A program made the position numbers and the translations under genes. Positions 9,966 through 20,561 of a stretch of 24,530 bases of DNA are shown piece by piece. The stretch spans positions 1 to 24,530 of the forward strand of contig JBNGIO010003247.1 of NCBI GenBank assembly GCA_049999805.1, written 5' to 3'. The notes below the pieces were generated by a model. The model saw only the letters and a list, made by a program, of their open reading frames with translations, was not told the origin of the DNA and did not search any database. The DNA is from Folioceros fuciformis. Its lineage: Eukaryota; Anthocerotophyta; Anthocerotopsida; Anthocerotales. The first letter of the stretch is position 1. Every line of letters starts with the position of its first letter.

Positions 9966-11604
9966 TCAGGGAAAGGTGTACCCATAGAGATGGTTCATCT
10001 TCATGTAGGTGATCACGTTGTCTGACGTCAAGTACTTCACAGACAGCCCTCTTCCGAACAGTCGTCTGTGGACGTCAGGCGGAACGGTGAGACAACAACC
10101 CACTTCTGTTTCTTCGCCAGATGAGAGATATGGAATACGGTTATGGTTCTGGTAGTACAGTACCTCACGTTCGTCGAGCTGATGTCATTTGTAACAGCGT
10201 CATCAACAATGAATATGTTTCTCTGGAAGGGATGAGAGTCAGAGATCTTCCTCGTAGCCAGACAAGGATAGAGCACTCAAGGAAGCCGCAGGTTATTCCA
10301 CAGAGGATAGAGAACTGGAGACGTACTTTGTTTCGGTAAAGAATGTCGTTCTCGAATATGATTCTTCGTGCATCATTTCCCAACCTTGACACACAGACAA
10401 TCCCAAATTCCTGACAGATGGTCTGGACCTGCAGCGCACAGAATTTAGGAAGAGGTTTTAGATGAGTTTAGTCTGCACCGGGAACGAGGAGCTCATTTCT
10501 CGGCACACAGCGTTTTCTGTTTCTGCAAACCTGTTCAGGAATCCAAATGCCAGGAGTGCTGAATGATTCTAGTAGATCTGAACCACACAGCAGGAGAATC
10601 TTGATTTTATCTGCAGTCATAGGAAAGGGGAGAAACAAGGCATCTCAAAAGAAGTGCAGAGACACTGCTAGTAAGAGAAAAATTGTGTTGCACTTGCAGC
10701 ACGAAGCAGGACACTCGTAACCCAGCCGAGTCTAACACAATACCGTCGCTTGGGAGTCCAAGGTTGTTGATAGTTTGGTCGATGCGACTCAGTACTGTCA
10801 GGGATCTCTGAGTGGTTGCCTGTTTGGCCTACTTCAACCATGCACTACAAGACGTTTTAGTCCAGTGAAGTCATCTTAAAAATGAATAACTAGGAAGATC
10901 AACACGACACAGTCCAACACATTGGAAGACTGTAGAGAAGTCAAGACATGACACTGGCACTGATGCATGGCAAAGGCTTACCTCCCACGCATCTACCATG
11001 ATAAATGGCGAATCATCAGTTGCTAGCTGGCACATCTTGATCCGATGCTCTGCTAGAGCCAGACCCTGTTCACCTTGCAAAAAACGTCAGTCCAGTCTAG
11101 GCATGTTTCCTCCTGGGTCCATGCGCATGATATGCTGCAATCACTCCATTACCTTTTTGCCATAGGCATCATTGACTGGAGACATGTAACCGCCCAGCAC
11201 GTCATACCCATTCATCATCAACTCGTCTCTTGCAAGTTCTGCAGATTAACAGAAGCTTCTCAGTAATTTTACAGTAAAACAAAACCAGGTAGCACAATAA
11301 CAGTCCACAACATAAAACACTTCGAGGTTATCAAACCTACCGAACATACGGAGGTGCATGTAAGTAGGAGGATTGAAGCTTCCGGTAGATACTAAAACAG
11401 CTCTAGGTCTTCTCCTGCAAATGAAATGACCACTTTAAAGTGGCAACGCCATCAGGAGAAGAGCACATCAGGCCTCCCCCGAACAGAGCAGTAGAAATAG
11501 CTGCAATTACATCTTCATTCTGTTGACTTACTGCTCATGTGCATCTGTCGTGGGGGGTGGATAGCTCAACTTGGTTGTTGGGAAGGGAACATCTATCACA
11601 GCTT
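9966..11604 (-). CDS. NMNAT: Nicotinamide/nicotinate mononucleotide adenylyltransferase, nine exons
   Basis: NMNAT makes NAD+ (or NaAD) from NMN (or NaMN) and ATP, the last shared step of NAD synthesis. Exons on the minus strand: 11604-11532, 11414-11341, 11238-11153, 11065-10982, 10828-10744, 10610-10531, 10428-10327, 10222-10164 and 10065-9966 (TGA 9968-9966). All junctions are GT-AG and keep frame. Diagnostic parts are the nucleotide-binding GSFNPPTYMHLRMF, GGYMSPVNDAYGKK, LAEHRIKMCQLA, MVDAWE, LLLCGSDLLESF, GIWIPEQ and ISSTNVR, ending YLTSDNVITYMKMNHLY. The enzyme is complete, about 240 residues. The start is unclear: no ATG lies just before VIDVPFPTTKLSY. Either translation starts at ATG 11647-11645 (261 aa, poor-looking first 15 residues), or a TGTGCAG acceptor at 11605 joins the exon to the trihelix exon upstream. 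Confidence 0.92.
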
Positions 11605-11732
11605 CTGCACAGTGCCCCACACACCCTAAGAAAGACTCTACACACATTAGACGAGTAGACTATATGCGGTTCGACAAGCTACATCAGAAGAAGAAAGACA
11701 GCCACCTGAAGCAACACCATGCACACAAATAC

Positions 11733-12522
11733 CATTGCTGCCTGAAGCTCCCGCTGAAGCTGGCCGGCTATATGGGTCCCAAGATCTACTTTTCCTCGAC
11801 ACAGTCCTGTCGCCCAGAACTTCTGACATGGACTCGAAAAGTTGCACTCGGAAGGTGGCTGGAAGCTCCTTTGCCTTCGTTTTCTCCCTCTTGGTCACCT
11901 CGTCAAGCTCCCAGTAGTTCGGCTGACCCACTTTCTTGTTCCAGTCAGATATTTGCTTGTAAGCAGTGGACAAATTTGACCACTTTCTCTCGATCTCCTT
12001 CGCTTGCCTATCTACACCGTAAGTGTGGAGCAGGTTCTGCACCTCTTTCCACTTCTCATTTGCAGATTTAAAAACATGTTTGACATGCTTCCCTTGCTTC
12101 CCAGCCATGGCCACCTTCATATGCACCTGATGATAGGCACTGACCAAAGCATCCATCTCCGCGTCCTGCCACATCTCGGCTCGTTTCTTCTTCCCAATTC
12201 CATCTTTGTCCGGCTTTTCCTCCTTCCCCTCGCCTTCCCCTTCGTCTCCAGCTTCCATGTCCACTACGGGTATCTCCGTACCGCCATCTCTCCCTGCCGA
12301 GGTGCTGGCATCTATGTCAGCCCCATCCCCCATTCTGCTAACTCTCCCTAAATCCATGCCAGCCCCAAGTACACCACCCACTCCCACATCTCCTCCGCTT
12401 CCCATCATGCTGACAGGGGAAACCCCGCCTGCATCCGAAACCAGCAGCTGCCGGTAACCGCCATCAGGTCCCAGCACCTGCCTGTACCCATCATCCCCTT
12501 CACCCTCCCCTTCCACAGCCAT
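11733..12522 (-). CDS. Trihelix / Myb-SANT-like DNA-binding protein exon
   Basis: The frame starts at ATG 12522 (MAVEGEGEGD; another in-frame ATG is at 12549). Residues 1-110 are low-complexity, rich in Gly, Asp and Glu, with a doubled GYRQ(V/L)L motif. A basic KKKRAEMW leads into a Myb/SANT-like trihelix domain, about residues 114-235, with Trp at 118, 158, 181, 194 and 204 and the ending YWELDEVTKREKTKAKELP. Such domains bind GT-rich DNA in plant transcription factors and also occur in transposase partners. The open frame runs on to TAA at 11649-11647, but residues after GASGSN look like intron. A donor, AATG|GTATTT at 11733/11732, is in phase with the NMNAT acceptor at 11604. I therefore place the exon end at 11733; without splicing the protein ends at 11647 with 291 residues. 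Confidence 0.75.
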
Positions 12523-13136
12523 AGTGAAGCCGGAAGATCTGAGAATCATAATTCTGGGCCCAGACACTGTCAACCCAACACAAATCAATGAGCAAAATGC
12601 CTCCCACGGGCAGCCCCCCGCAATTAGCTGTATCACGTCCGAATTGTGATCACACAAAACCTGGCAATGGCAATAGCACTTGCAGAACCTGACACCAGCA
12701 GTTAGACGAAAATACAGGACTCAGCTCCCACGCACCCGAAGCTCCCCAATCGGCTGCACACCACTCCAGGACGTCCAACTTCCTCAACCAGTTCGTCAGT
12801 TTCACGACTGTTGCTTGCTGAGCAGCGGACGGCGTTTTGGGCTGTCATACTGTCCTGGCATGGTGCACGGTAAAGAGCCTCGGGCGTGAAGCTGCCAGTC
12901 TGACAACGACTTTTACTCAACTGCGGATCACATCTCACGTCTGCCACTCGACTCGCACTGCACACTCCGAACAACCATTCCGTGGAGGAACGCTGGCACT
13001 TAGGGTTGAAACATCGCGCATACAAGGGCGGGTCGTGGGTTTTGGCAGGGTTTTGCATTGATCGTACCACGACACCGAAGAACGACGAATGACCACCATC
13101 TGGAGCTGAACGAAGTTTGTCGGGACCCTGCCTGCT
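12523..13136. promoter_or_regulatory. Divergent intergenic region between trihelix gene and POLH
   Basis: These 614 bases separate the starts of two head-to-head genes and must hold the 5' UTR and promoter elements of both. I see no clear TATA box. Open frames here have no recognisable motif. Confidence 0.5.
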
Positions 13137-16100
13137 ATGATGGACTACGCAGAGGAGCCAATGGTCGTTCTTCATGTGGACTTGGACTGCTTCTATGCTG
13201 CAGTAAGCCCATATTCCATCATTTGGCATCGCATTGCAGCTTTTGATTCTGCAGAGATTGGTGGATCTTTCGGATTTGCTGAACAGGCTGGAGAACTACT
13301 TCAGGTGGAACAGGTGAGGCTGGAAATTCCCAAGGAGAAACCGCTGGCGGTGCAGCAGTGGGAGGGCTTGATAGCTGTGAATTATCCAGCACGTGCAGCT
13401 GGAGTTGTTCGTCACGACAGAATCAGCGAAGCCTTGAAGAAGGTGCGAGTGAGGTGTTGTCTCCAGACTGTGAGATCTGCGGCAGTAGTATCGAATTTGG
13501 GTAACTCACAATGGATGTATGGGCTGTGAAGTGTCCCGATCTCGTAAGAGTGCATGTTGAGACTATCGGCGGGGAAGGAGGCAGCGAAACATCTGTGGAT
13601 CGGAAGAGTACGAAAGTATCCTTGGAGCGGTACAGGCAGGTGTGAGGGATTCGTAGAAGTGTTGCCGTGGGCAATAGTGCAGCCCATTGCATGAACTTCA
13701 CCTGTGCGGTTGTTGCATGCAGGCATCATCCTTGGTTTTTGCTATATTCCAACGCTTTTCGAATGTTTGTGAGAAGGCTAGCATCGACGAAGCCTATCTT
13801 GACGTAACTGCAACGGTACTTTGATATCTTTGCAGTTCTTTTGGATGCAAGGCAGTAGCTTGTTCCTTGCTGTGGTCTGTTTTGCTGACGTGTTGTTCTT
13901 CTTCAGGTAGAGCAGATGGTGGATGAAGACCACAACTGGGATCAAGAATTGCATAGGTTGCTTGAAGGGGATACCATGGTGGTTTTTGAAGGTCCGCTGG
14001 TGCCCTGCAACTCTTTTGACAGAAGGCAAGGGAGAGTTTTTCTCTTGCTGTGGTTGACAGTTGGAACGGGTGAATATATGAATACTTATTGTCTGCTGGG
14101 TTGTTAGGTTGCTGGCAGGGGCTGTACTTGCTGATCAATTGCGTGCTGCTGTGAGGAATGAACTTGGTTATACGTGTTCTGTGGTAAATCCCCTGAACTG
14201 TGACTCCCTTTATGTGTGAAACTGTCTCTTGGTTTCAGACGCAGGAGCAACCCTTGATGTGGAAATTGTTTCAGGGGATTGCCACAAACAAACTCTTGGC
14301 TAAGATTGCCTCGGGTAGAAATAAGCCTGATCGACAGACACTGGTGCGTACAATCGTTCTGCACAAACGTATTTCAACCTTTTTGGTGTACTGCGATACT
14401 TACGTTGGTTAGGTCATTCGAATGTGTACAGATCCCTCCTCGAGGTGTTCCTGCGCTGATGAAAGATCTTCCTCTAAAGAAGATCAAACTTCTTGGCGGG
14501 AAGCTGGGGCAGGTGGTGCATTCTGGTTCAGTGTTAAGTGATTGCTTGCATTTGTTCAATCAGTCATATACTATGATATTAACGGGATTGGGAAATGCAG
14601 GATTTGCACCAAAAGTGGGGTTGCACGACAGCCGGCGAAGCTCAAGATGTCCCCCTATCAGCATTGGTGAATAAGTTTGGTGAGCGTTTGGGCACGTACG
14701 TTTGGAAGGCAGTGCGTGGTGCTCAAACTAGTAAAGGTCAGCCTTATACAGGTTTTGGAATCATGTTTTCAGCAAGACGGATCTGAGCAGTCCAACTGAT
14801 CGGTTATTGGTGCTCACAGTGGAAACAAAGCAGATCGCCAAGTCCATGCTGGCTGCGAAGTCGTTTGCTGCAACTTCGGATTTTTCAGAGATTCAGTAAG
14901 GAGAAGGTCCTTGGAATACGTGGGCTTAGCACCTTTGTGGGAGTTGTGACTGACTACCCTGGCATTCTGTCGTTCTATAGACGGTGGCTACATATTCTGG
15001 CAGAGGAGTTGTCAGTGCGTGTCTTACGCGATGCTATGGAGCATCACCGCAAGCCGAAGATACTCCAGCTGTACTTCCGCAGCGGGCAGGGATATGCCTG
15101 TGACAGGTCAAAGTCTTGTCCTATGCCGCAGGCTGCCCTGCATATATTGTCGTCTGCCATCAGACATTTTCCTTCGGATGCAGGTGAGAGTATAGCACGG
15201 TGATTACCTGGACCTTGCAGTGAGTGCCTGGCATAAAGGGAAGTCGTCTTTTGCTCGGTTGCAGATGCTGAGGTTCCTGAAAAGCGAGAGAACCTTCCAC
15301 AAGAAGCTCGTGAAGAACACCCAATCTCTGCTTCTGAAAGTGTGGAGGACATGCTCGATGTTCAGGGTGTGACGGGGGCTGTCAACGATACATCCAAAGC
15401 ACTCGCGAAAGTGTTTGAAGATGCGGGGCTCAGAATATTTCATCGGATTGAGGACCCGTTGCCTTGCCATCGCCTGGCCCTTGCTGCAAGTGGGTTCCAC
15501 CAATCAGTCGCGGAGGTTTGTGCGCAGCACTTGTTAGGGTGGCACCAGATAGGTCGTGATGTGATTAGCATTGCAGTTGGAAGGGAGCCTTTGCAAATGG
15601 GCGTTCAGCAAGTGGGTAGCACGATCATGAGTGGTAATACCTGACACGAGCACTTGGCTTGGGATTGCAGGGTTTACAATCTATTGATCACTTCTTCTCC
15701 GCATTTACCTCATCGTTTCCGCACAATGACGACCAGCTTGGCAAGGTGGAGGACAGAGTTCAGAGAACACCCACAAAGGTGCCCCCAAGTAAGCCCAAGG
15801 GTATCCTGAAATATGTTTCCACCGGCACTGGAGCAACAACTTCCCCTCCACAGGCGGGTCCCGATTCTCCACGCAGTGAGCACTCTCCACCGAAGACAGC
15901 TGGGGAGGCTGACAAAGTGCCAGATTACTCTGCTTACTTACTCAGCAGAGAAGATGACGCAACAACAGCTGAAGGTGATACTTTGGACATAGGGACTGTG
16001 GATGTAGAAGAACAGCGGAGAATTCTAGAGACAATCAATAAGCTGAAAGACGGAAACCGGAAGCACACTCGAAATCCGAGACCGGTGAAAGATCGCAAGC

Positions 16101-16195
16101 GCCACCCACCCAAACGAGGGCAGTCTCGAGACCTGGCTGAGAATAGGAATAAACAGGATACCATCACCAAGTTCTTCCAGACACACATGAACTGA
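13137..16195 (+). CDS. POLH: DNA polymerase eta, Y-family translesion polymerase
   Basis: It copies past UV dimers and other lesions at stalled nuclear forks. Exons: 13137-13202, 13305-13442, 13532-13639, 13723-13815, 13907-13956, 14108-14183, 14275-14343, 14432-14512, 14601-14736, 14820-14895, 14981-15183, 15265-15515 and 15671-16195; 1872 nt, 623 aa, all GT-AG with matching phases. Catalytic motifs are intact: HVDLDCFYAA (Asp15, aromatic gate Tyr20) and ASIDEAYLD (Asp126, Glu127). VEQVRLEIP, TCSVGIATNKLLAKIASG, KLLGGKLG, AAKSF and SKSCPMP match the family through the little finger. The tail carries two PCNA-binding boxes, LQSIDHFF (451-458) and QDTITKFF (611-618). A helix with EEQRRILETI precedes the second and might bind ubiquitin, but I see no certain UBZ or UBM. 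The least certain border is exon 5/6, chosen because it restores HRLLAGAVLADQLR. Confidence 0.93.
13955..14121 (+). repeat. 16-bp direct repeats at both ends of POLH intron 5
   Basis: The donor-side sequence 13955-13970 (AGGTTGCTTGAAGGGG) recurs at the acceptor, 14106-14121 (AGGTTGCTGGCAGGGG), with 14 of 16 matches. Both splice sites sit at the same point of the repeat, AG|G. Confidence 0.7.
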
Positions 16196-17689
16196 CAACT
16201 ACAAACCGGGCTCACAAACTTGGTTGCATGCGTGCTTTCCACATTTTTGGTGAACAAGACGAATGTAGGTCGATCACAGACACGAGGCTATGCAAGGTTA
16301 TGATTGTCCAGAGATGAAAGTCGGATCCCGATTAGGCAAGAAAACGTTCGACCATTTTGCGCTGTGCACACTGAAAGACTAGCTAGTTACTGATATTTCA
16401 CAGTCGACCCTTACAACTGCAACACCCATTTGAGGATCGGCAACGTCAACTATCCCGTAGAACAAATCAGATGGGGCAGTCGCTGCAAATGTGCAGATTC
16501 TTCGTTACCGGAGCGGCGTCCCACTTGGAGAGTTCAAGAGCCAAAACTCCGGAGCTAGTTGTTCAAAATGCCCACAAAGCGTATCGTCCTTTCCATTCTC
16601 GCATTGGCCTCACCACCGAGTTCCTGTGAAGTACGTCGCCTCCGTCTGCTTCAGACGTAGATTCCTGCTCTCTACCTTAAGCCCCCAATACCCTCTCTTC
16701 CTTCTTCATGCTCGCTGATGCAGGTTCTTGTTAGCTCCTGCTCATGATTCTAGAAGGTACGTAAAGAGACAGCATCAGCCTGAGTACCAGCAGCTAACAT
16801 CTTAGAACAATCTGGTGCTATGTGACCATCATCACAAGTACTTTACCCAGATACCAGGGCATTCCACGTCACCCCATCCCAGCAGTCCTCTTTCCATTAT
16901 CTGTGAGTGCAATTGCCTGACCTCTGCAAGGAGCCAGAGCTAACACGGGCCCCCAAAAGGCAAGCAAGAGTAAACCAATCAGGCAACTCAAGCCTCCTTG
17001 CACCAGTTGTCCTTACAGGCAAAGCAAGCCCTTGCTGTGCATACCCACCTACCACAGCTTCCAGATCATCCCATCCTTATGGCCAAGGTGCCATAGACCC
17101 CGCGTGTTTCTTCCAGTTTGCCATATTTTGCATGCAAGTCCGGCAGGCAGGTGCAAGGAGGAAGGCTAGCATGCAACATCTAAAAGTGCTTTTCCGCCCA
17201 AATCCCAAGTCGCCGGCTACGGCAAAAGATTCACTTTAGGTTTGCCGCGCTCAGCATGCGCAGACATTATGGAAATCCCATGAAGGGATCTCGCCGTCTT
17301 CCCCGGTGACCACATCCATGGCCGCCTGCATCCTACCTCCACATGCACACATAAGGCAAGCTACAGTTCGGCAACAACGCGTTCGACTCGACCCAAGTCT
17401 GACAGGCAGTCAGGCCACGAGCCTTCTTATTCACTACCAGATCCTTCTAGATGCGAAACTTGAACATGGCGTAACACAGAGACTGAGAAATCGCAGAACC
17501 TGTGTGGGCCAGAGAGATTCCAGGGCTCCAACGGCCCCACAGAACGCCTCCCTGCGCCATAACGTGCGCACGGTTAAAGCCGTTACGACGCCCATTTCCG
17601 ACCCTGCACGCCTGCCACTTGGAAGGAGAGGCTCCATGACCCACGGAAACACGCATCTCATCAACCCAAGCTACCTTTAGCGTGCTGTT
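16196..17689. other. Intergenic stretch after POLH, no gene recognised
   Basis: About 1.5 kb follows the POLH stop. Plus-strand frames at 16907-17239 and 17306-17680 are open for 110-124 codons but show no motif, no plausible exon partners and a composition unlike neighbouring exons. The left part should include the POLH 3' UTR. Confidence 0.5.
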
Positions 17690-18217
17690 TAACCACAGGA
17701 CGTCGCCGGACCCCTTCCGCCGTAAGTCAGGCGGGAGGGGGCTCTTCTCATCTCGTCTGTAGGCACACCACAAGGTAAGGTCCCAGAGAAACAAACTGTT
17801 GCCACCAGTGCTCCTCCTCCTGGCGAGGAGCACCGCTGGAAAATCCGTCCCCATCCACACATTGTCTCGGGAGCGCCAGTGCTGGCCTCCTCGTACAGCT
17901 GGACACGGAAGTTCTGGTGTTTGCCGGGAGTTGGGTACTTGAAGTAAGGTGGGCAGGAGCCAAACACAAAGTTGTTGGGAGCGCTGACGGTCCAGATGCC
18001 ATGGTTCGGGCGCCGCTGTCGAGACATGAGTCTGACAAACTGGCAGGATGTCCCAAGCTCTGTCTAGGGCCACACCCTACAGGAGTGCAGGCGGTGTCTT
18101 TCGTGGAGTCTCACGAACCACTGGTAGAAGGCACCAGTGGCGCACAATTGGGTCGTAGACGAACATGCAGCCAAGTAGGTGGGACATCATGGGGTAGCGA
18201 GGATGCCAGACCTCATC
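17690..18217 (-). pseudogene. Possible decayed F-box/kelch-type coding sequence
   Basis: Minus-strand fragments resemble the substrate-binding part of plant F-box/kelch proteins. One frame reads GCMFVYDPIVRHWCLLPVV (within 18217-18083) before a TAG. After a frame change, another (to 17689) reads KHQNFRVQLYEEA and ATVCFSGTLPCGV, similar to the repeated 'V-Y-D ... W ... LP' and 'C-x-G-x-L-Y-C' patterns of that family. Frame changes and a stop are not explained by clear introns, and no F-box is seen. The resemblance is by eye and from memory; it could be chance. Confidence 0.3.
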
Positions 18218-18566
18218 CCCGCATTTCCTTTCGTGTCCTCAAGGGGTTCGTAGAAAGGAATTGGGCGGGAGCGTGCATGCTCTGGCAGCCAACGGGGTAC
18301 GGCTCAAACACATTCTTGGCCAATTATATCATTGGCGTGTGGCAAAATACGCAAGAGTCGAAGCAAGAGTGCTCCTAGAAAATATCACTAACCACCCAGA
18401 TGCGTGAGGAGCAAAAATGAGGCTGTCGGCTTTTACCTGCGAAGAAGCTGGTCATAATCAGAAACCTGGAAGGCCTCCTCAAAATTATAACACGTCTGCA
18501 AAGATGTGATCTTACCCACAACAAGTCCTGAAGAGGAAAACGGCGTCTTACAGTTCTTTTGAGAAG

Positions 18567-19514
18567 TCACACAGCAGGGGACTGATGAGGAACCTGACTC
18601 AGCTGCCAAACAACCTGCAGTGTCAGAAGTACAACCCTGACAGTCGTCCACAAGACTGCCCGTGTCATGGAGGAAAACGTACATGATTCAAAATGGGGAC
18701 CCAGTCCCAACCGCGAGGCTTCTCTGCAGAAGCACCATATCTGTCGAAATATCGACGTTTCTGAGCTTTCGTCAACTTGTCTTTATCCTTTCCGTCCTTC
18801 CTGCTCGCACCTCGCTGTGAGCTGTCTGCAGGACCAGCACCATCCGAATCTCCTCCATTGTCATCCTGCGAGGTAATCAAGGCAAGAAACCACTGTACGT
18901 GACATGATACAGATAAAATATGCTTGGCCTCACAAGTATTCAGCTTGTCCACAGTCCAACCCTGACGCAGCCAAATAGCTTACGATGTGGGAAGCTGTTG
19001 GTTTGAGGGCATAGAATTCCACTAGCCTTTCCTTAAGCCATTCCACCAAGTTGTAACACATGCATTCCCCAAGCTGCTGAGAAGCCTGCACAAGTCAACA
19101 AGACGTGGGTAGGTCCCGGCTTCACAACGTGGGCCAACAGCAACCTCCAGTGCAGCAACTCAAACGAGACGTTAGCAGCTACCTCTCAAATTAGAAGGCA
19201 TAACGCGAATTGCTCGGTTAAGGTAAGAGCAGAGCAAAGACCTGTTGCAGCAATCCATCAATGATGCTCTGCTTGACGAACTCCGGATATGTGCTGTTGT
19301 TGAGATTCTTGAGATCAAATTCTGGAAGCGCATCCGGGTAGCCATCCAGCAGACTCACCTCGAGAAACAAAGGAGGGGGCTTACTTGCCGAGGAAGCCAT
19401 ATCTTCCTGCTCGCTGGGATCGATTCTGATGCGAAACCGATTCTCACTTGTTTTACTGAAACTGTCGTAGAATATAGCTTCCAGAGCCATCAGCTCCTCT
19501 TCGATCACCTCCAT
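18567..19514 (-). CDS. RWDD4: RWD domain-containing protein, RWDD4-like
   Basis: Four exons on the minus strand, 19514-19242, 19085-18984, 18865-18683 and 18602-18567, all phase 0, give 594 nt and 197 residues; human RWDD4 is about the same size. The RWD fold (residues about 2-120) starts with EELMALEAIFYDSF, has LFLEVSLLDGYPDALPEF at the usual YPxxxP position, and ends VEWLKERLVEFYALKP. A charged linker leads to the conserved C-terminal tail LTKAQKRRYFDRYG and PRGWDWVPILNHLSQ, which sets this family apart from RNF25 or GCN2. The 36-base last exon (LSQVPHQSPAV, stop 18569-18567) was found because it completes that tail. The start is ATG 19514; an upstream GTG is not used. Its molecular role is poorly known; RWD domains bind other proteins. 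It is divergent from SSU72. Confidence 0.9.
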
Positions 19515-19724
19515 ACTCACGTGAGCTGGGAAAAGACAGACTCTGTAAGAGCCCAGAAAAAAATGGCAACAACTAAGAGACCTAGGGCTGTGGTACTTTG
19601 TATGTATTCAGAATCGTGCGATGTCACGAATTACTAGTATCGGACTCTTTTTAAGCTCTCTATAAAATTCTCACACATGCGAACTAGACTCCATGGAGGG
19701 GTAGGAGCCTGCAGGCAGCACTTT

Positions 19725-19776
19725 TGGATGGGCAACGGTGGACTCCGGACCTCCAGGTGGCGTGGATTCGACCCTG
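19725..19776 (+). other. tRNA-Arg(CCG)-like relic or SINE head
   Basis: The run TGGATGGGC, then GGACTCCGGA, AGGTGGC, ATTCGA and CCCTG follows the order of the D arm, anticodon loop with CCG, variable loop and T arm of a plant tRNA-Arg(CCG). The T stem does not pair well, the anticodon stem has a mismatch and I find no acceptor stem, so it is not a working tRNA gene. Confidence 0.3.
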
Positions 19777-20301
19777 TGGTGTATGGATCTGAAGAACCCA
19801 AATTTGTTTGTGTTCGAGAGAATTGGATGTCAGCAGCTCCCGGTTGGTAATCGACTAGTAGGGTCTTGCGGCAGAATCTCAGCGATTCTACTGGGTATCA
19901 GGTCTTTCCTGCGTGTGAATTGTGCTGCACAGTCCACTCACTCTTCGGCTGGTGCAATTCCCCACTTTGGCTGGTTCAATTCCCCTCCGACTTCATTCGT
20001 GCGTCCTCCTTCGTGTAGCGGACTTTAGTGCTCACGGATTTCTCCACTTAAAGAGGAGACCGATGGACTTCTTCGATCATTAAGCCTGGCCTTTACGAAC
20101 TGTGCTGAGCTGATGACGGTGAAGTCTGCATCTATCAATCTGCTGGCACAGTTGTGGGTCCTAGGATTGAGTGAAAGTACTTTGGTGCCAACGGCAGACA
20201 TAGTTCTGCGGCGCATGCAATTTCTGCTCACCGGAAGCGTAGGAAGGCCCACCTGTTGATCATGGTTGTTGTGGGATGTATTTGTTGTGAGACATCTGCC
20301 T

Positions 20302-20314
20302 AAACCCTAAACCC
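20302..20314 (+). promoter_or_regulatory. Telo-box upstream of SSU72
   Basis: AAACCCTAAACCC, nearly two plant telomere units, lies 248 bases before the SSU72 start. In plants, AAACCCTA boxes are common in promoters of growth and translation genes; the role here is inferred. Confidence 0.6.
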
Positions 20315-20481
20315 CATCTGCCCTCTTGTTTCGTCGTTGCAGAAAATTGTAACAGCAGAAGACTAGCAATCAATGCGGTTGGAGTTCCTGGGTAGCTTGG
20401 GTGCTCTTATATAGTAAGCTATTTTGACACGTGTGTATTCCTTTAGGCTGTTTGTGGGAGGTGGGGGATCGAGTACTAAGC

Positions 20482-20553
20482 TCAGAATTGTGCATGGTGC
20501 TCTGGTTGCAGTGAGACTCAAAATTGCGTATGGTTCACTGGTTCCAGTGAGAG
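20482..20553 (+). repeat. 36-bp imperfect tandem duplication before SSU72
   Basis: The units 20482-20517 and 20518-20553 match at 29 of 36 positions, sharing ATGGT, CTGGTT and CAGTGAGA. The second unit ends eight bases before the first ATG of SSU72, so it probably lies in the 5' UTR. Confidence 0.85.
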
Positions 20554-20561
20554 GCATCTAA

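Larger units (their letters stand above)
19515..20561. promoter_or_regulatory. Divergent region between RWDD4 and SSU72
   Basis: These 1047 bases separate two head-to-head genes. They hold a TATA-like CTATAAAATTC near 19660, a tRNA-like relic (19725-19776), a telo-box (20302-20314), a pyrimidine tract with CAG that could end a 5' UTR intron near 20341, and a 36-base tandem duplication next to the SSU72 start. I see no protein gene. Confidence 0.55.

Noticed and set aside
11645-11647. ATG as the NMNAT start, overlapping the trihelix stop
   Set aside because: Not excluded, but the first 15 residues look like translated intron and a good acceptor lies just downstream, so I ranked it second.
13957-14068. 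POLH exon 5 continuing to 13999 or beyond (donors GTGCCC, GTGAAT)
   Set aside because: These donors either lose the frame with the next exon or leave a very short intron; ending at 13956 gives the expected HRLLAG.
14211-14240. A second good 3' splice site (GGTTTCAG at 14239) inside POLH intron 6
   Set aside because: Using it adds 36 bases before GIATNK that break a well-conserved junction; the site at 14274 fits the family.
16907-17680. Plus-strand ORFs of 110 and 124 codons
   Set aside because: No motif, no splice partners, and partly opposite the F-box-like relic; likely chance in GC-rich sequence.
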